Below the pieces are notes generated by a model. That model did no database searches. It worked only from the letters and a program-made list of their open reading frames with translations, and was not told the DNA's origin. A program made the position numbers and the translations under genes. A DNA stretch of 64,000 bases from Leucobacter sp. OH1287 (GTDB lineage: Bacteria; Actinomycetota; Actinomycetes; Actinomycetales; Microbacteriaceae). Below are positions 61,952-64,000 of this stretch, in pieces; the stretch's first letter is position 1; each line of letters begins with the position of its first letter. The DNA lies in NCBI RefSeq assembly GCF_003859945.1, contig NZ_RQYM01000005.1:62001-126000 (forward strand), given 5' to 3'.

Positions 61952-62086
61952 TTGCTGTGCTCACGGCTAGCGTCCTTCCGCTATCCGGGAAAACCGCCTT
62001 GACCGGAAGAATAAGCGTTACAATTTTCAGCTTTTTGTCATCTAACACACATACTCCGCATGATTTGCGAGAGCAAAATAGCAGTT

Positions 62087-62797
62087 ATGCAAAAGAAGAC
62101 AAAAGTAGCACTAATTACAATTGGCAGCATTATTGCTTTGGGGGTGATTGCGGCTATCGCTGTGCCACCTATCTACAGCAACTTCGTGTCGAGGAACGCC
62201 GCGGATAGACCGAGCGTCACCGCATCCTCCGGTGATAGCAGTTCAGAGGGCAGCTCTAGCGATTCCGGCAGCGACTATGCCGGCACTTGGAACATTAAAA
62301 CCGGTTCTGAGGCTGGCTACCGCCTCAACGAGGTTCTCAACGGCACCGATGTTGTTGTGACCGGCCGTACCAGTGACGTCACAGGCACTCTCACCATTGA
62401 CGATGACAACAAGACTCTCAGCGCCGCAGAGATTGAGGTTGATGTTACAACCATCAAAACAGACAATGACAGGCGTGACAACTATTTCAGAACCAACACG
62501 GTTAACACCGCAGAAAACCCGAAGGGCACTTTTAAGCTCACCAAACCGGTGACGCTGAAAGAGGAACTGACCGGTAGCGCGGTTGTGACAGCGGAGGTGA
62601 CCGGTGACCTGACACTAAACGGTGTAACTAAAGAGGTGACCTTAAACGTGGATGTCGCCAAAAAGGGCAGCAACATTCAGGTTGCGGGTGTTATCCCAAT
62701 CACCTTTGCCGACTACAACATTGAGGCTCCAAGCCTCGGGTTTGTGTCGGTGGAGCCAACCGGTGACGTCGAGTTCCAACTGCTTGCAAACAAGTAG
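62087..62797 (+). CDS. Membrane-anchored YceI-family protein
   Basis: YceI proteins are lipocalin-like barrels that bind polyisoprenoid or other amphiphilic molecules. From ATG 62087 the protein has 236 residues: a basic start MQKKTK, a membrane helix (about 7-28), a Ser/Gly/Asp-rich linker (43-63) and the YceI barrel from YAGTWNIKTGSEAGYRL to the end. ATG 62060 gives nine more residues and has no ribosome site; GAGAGC before 62087 is modest. It is followed by a terminator. Confidence 0.87.
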   Translation: MQKKTKVALITIGSIIALGVIAAIAVPPIYSNFVSRNAADRPSVTASSGDSSSEGSSSDSGSDYAGTWNIKTGSEAGYRLNEVLNGTDVVVTGRTSDVTGTLTIDDDNKTLSAAEIEVDVTTIKTDNDRRDNYFRTNTVNTAENPKGTFKLTKPVTLKEELTGSAVVTAEVTGDLTLNGVTKEVTLNVDVAKKGSNIQVAGVIPITFADYNIEAPSLGFVSVEPTGDVEFQLLANK

Positions 62798-62882
62798 TTC
62801 CAGCTGCTGCAAACAAGCAGTTAATGCCCGCTCACAGCTTTACCAGCTTATGAAGCGAGTAGATTCAATAGCGAAACTAAAA

Positions 62883-62919
62883 GCTGTGGGGTGCTATCAA
62901 AACGGTAGCACCCCACAGC
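62883..62919. terminator. Terminator between convergent YceI and membrane-protein genes
   Basis: GCTGTGGGGTGCTA (62883-62896) pairs perfectly with TAGCACCCCACAGC (62906-62919) over 14 bases, loop nine bases. Upstream AAAA on the plus strand gives U's in the leftward transcript. Confidence 0.8.
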
Positions 62920-62934
62920 CTTGCCTGCTGAAAA

Positions 62935-63324
62935 CTATGCCTGCTTCTTCATAAACTCTAGCCAGGCAAGCACAGCGCTTGCACCAACGGTTAGGACAGC
63001 ACCTATCTCAATTGCCAGGTGTGCCGCAGACTCATTCACTGAGCTGAAAAACAACCCGGTTGCTCCCAGCAGCAGACCGGCCGCAATCACGAACACGATC
63101 GCTCGTTTGCTCAGTGCAATATTCTCCCCTGCCGCTTTCCGCTTCTGCAGCAGGGGAACCTCAACCCGCAGGTAGGTAACGGACACAATTGCTGCGCCGA
63201 GAAGGCAAACAATCGCCTGCAACAGATAGTTTTCGAAAGCCGCGGCAGTAAAAGCCAAGACGAGTGATATTAAACCGGTTGAGATAACCAGTGTGACGTA
63301 CCACTTAGGAAGCCTGCTCACCAT
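62935..63324 (-). CDS. Small four-helix membrane protein, unknown
   Basis: 129 residues with hydrophobic segments at about 10-30, 34-53, 73-92 and 101-122, a short basic loop (LLQKRKAAGENIALSKR) between helices 2 and 3 and the tail EFMKKQA. I do not recognise a family. AAGGAG before ATG 63324 is a good ribosome site. It is 47 bases downstream of the siderophore-interacting protein gene and may be co-transcribed with it. Confidence 0.75.
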   Translation of the reverse strand: MVSRLPKWYVTLVISTGLISLVLAFTAAAFENYLLQAIVCLLGAAIVSVTYLRVEVPLLQKRKAAGENIALSKRAIVFVIAAGLLLGATGLFFSSVNESAAHLAIEIGAVLTVGASAVLAWLEFMKKQA

Positions 63325-63371
63325 TGTAAAGCTCCTTCTATAAGATGTTTACCTGTTTTTGTATTTTATTT

Positions 63372-64000
63372 CTAAACACCATCCTCTTCGAATCGGCGCT
63401 CCAGCTCCGAGAGGTCACCACCGGACGCAAGGGTTTCACGCACCTGCCGCATCCGATTTACGTCAAGCGCTGTTGTTGTCAGTCCCCGTTTCCAGTAGCC
63501 ATAAACCTGCGTGTTCTGCTTGGCAAAGCCCAGCGTTTTCCGAGTGTGGGTGCGCAACGGTTTCATCTCCGCCGTTTCACCAGCAGCCCAGACAGACTCA
63601 AGCCCCGACCAGTCACGAGCCGTGAACTCGTTTGCGAGCTGGCCCGGATCCGCACCCGCCATAATAACCTCAACCCCCTCTAGGAAGTCGTAATTGTGGT
63701 CAAGTTCGTCGGCGGGAGCGCTCGTGATTAGTCCGGCAACCAGCTCAGTCGGGGTGGTGCGCAGAATACTGAGGGCAGCGGGGAGGGCGGTTGCGTCCGC
63801 AATGAACACGGTTTTGGTGCCTGCCAGCGGCACCCGATGCTGCTGCGGCGCCCAGGTGTAGATTGTGTCATCGACGGCAACCCGCTCTAGCCAGCGCATC
63901 ACAGGCGAGGTGGATCCGTGCGTTACGAAATCAATCGCGATCTCCCCCGTCTCCGCAGACACCTCCGCAACCGTGTAGGCGCGTGACGCAGTCTCCGGGG
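63372..64000 (-). CDS. Siderophore-interacting protein (FAD-binding ferric-siderophore reductase), 5' end missing
   Basis: The frame is open through base 64000, so the N-terminus lies beyond the window. Visible: ASRAYTVAEV, the FAD-isoalloxazine motif of the SIP family, DFVTHGSTSPVMRW, the NAD(P)H-binding SIP domain with FIADATALPAALSIL, AGADPGQLANEF, and RKTLGFAKQNTQVYGYWKRG near the end. These enzymes reduce ferric siderophores to release iron in the cytoplasm. The pattern WAAGETAEMKPLR is characteristic. No siderophore transporter is in the window. Confidence 0.88.
   Translation of the reverse strand, partial: PETASRAYTVAEVSAETGEIAIDFVTHGSTSPVMRWLERVAVDDTIYTWAPQQHRVPLAGTKTVFIADATALPAALSILRTTPTELVAGLITSAPADELDHNYDFLEGVEVIMAGADPGQLANEFTARDWSGLESVWAAGETAEMKPLRTHTRKTLGFAKQNTQVYGYWKRGLTTTALDVNRMRQVRETLASGGDLSELERRFEEDGV

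Overview
The window looks like chromosomal DNA of an actinobacterium, most likely order Micrococcales (Microbacteriaceae is my best guess, from gene content only). The case rests on actinobacterial marker families in their usual neighbourhoods (DUF3000-RNase D, dut-DUF3710-DUF3159, DUF3093, DUF4193-SepH, DUF4191-RDD-glnA-glnE-glnA2), an HrdB-like sigma factor with a Lys/Ala/Thr-rich N-terminus, a ParC/ParE topoisomerase IV and a Gly-Cys-Val tRNA triplet. By eye the GC content is in the mid to upper fifties. Genes are densely packed, with many GTG and some TTG starts. I see no rRNA, CRISPR array, prophage, transposase or insertion sequence.

Layout. 1-2.7 kb: an ABC export module like B. subtilis YxlE-YxlF-YxlG, then a TM2-domain gene broken by an apparent 2-base insertion. 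2.8-15.1 kb: an FMN reductase, then a long leftward gene train reading thrS, HIT hydrolase, yebC, ruvC, recO, uppS, dusB, dgt, dnaG, peptide-type ABC ATPase and a PEBP protein, covering translation, recombination, replication priming and lipid-carrier synthesis. 15.2-19.3 kb: a DsbA-like oxidoreductase with CcdA, and a secreted metallophosphoesterase with an LAKTG sorting signal. 19.3-24.9 kb: a 45-codon ORF, three tRNAs with a good promoter, a membrane-anchored HExxH coiled-coil protein, a MazF-fold protein, ZapE, DUF3000 and RNase D. 25-31.2 kb: fadA-fadB for beta-oxidation and aconitase. 31.4-37.1 kb: DUF3159, DUF3710, dut, DUF3093, DUF4193, sepH and a nucleotide-pyrophosphatase-type phosphodiesterase. 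37.1-46.7 kb: parC facing a sigA-murE-parE gene train, then a PAC2 protein. 46.8-51.8 kb: lipoamide dehydrogenase and an E2 acyltransferase, an unrecognised ORF where lipB/lipA often sit, DUF4191 and an RDD protein. 52-58.5 kb: glutamine metabolism (glnA, glnE, glnA2), a small SPOR-like protein and the RNase P RNA gene. 58.5-64 kb: a Nif3-like protein, a long-form GAPDH, a universal stress protein, a YceI protein, a small membrane protein and a siderophore-interacting protein cut by the window end.

How they fit together: GlnE would (de)adenylylate the GlnA next to it; Lpd and E2 are the E3 and E2 parts of a 2-oxoacid dehydrogenase; FadA and FadB act in sequence; DsbA and CcdA form an extracytoplasmic thiol system; SepH, MurE, UppS and SigA tie cell-wall growth and division to housekeeping transcription.

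The most striking signal is not a gene. The palindrome GGATCC occurs close to one hundred times by my hand count, in all three codon phases and on both sides of genes, often within a wider GYGGATCCRC context. That is several times what base composition predicts and resembles HIP1-type iterated palindromes or DNA uptake words. Two copies form the arms of the glnA/glnE terminator.
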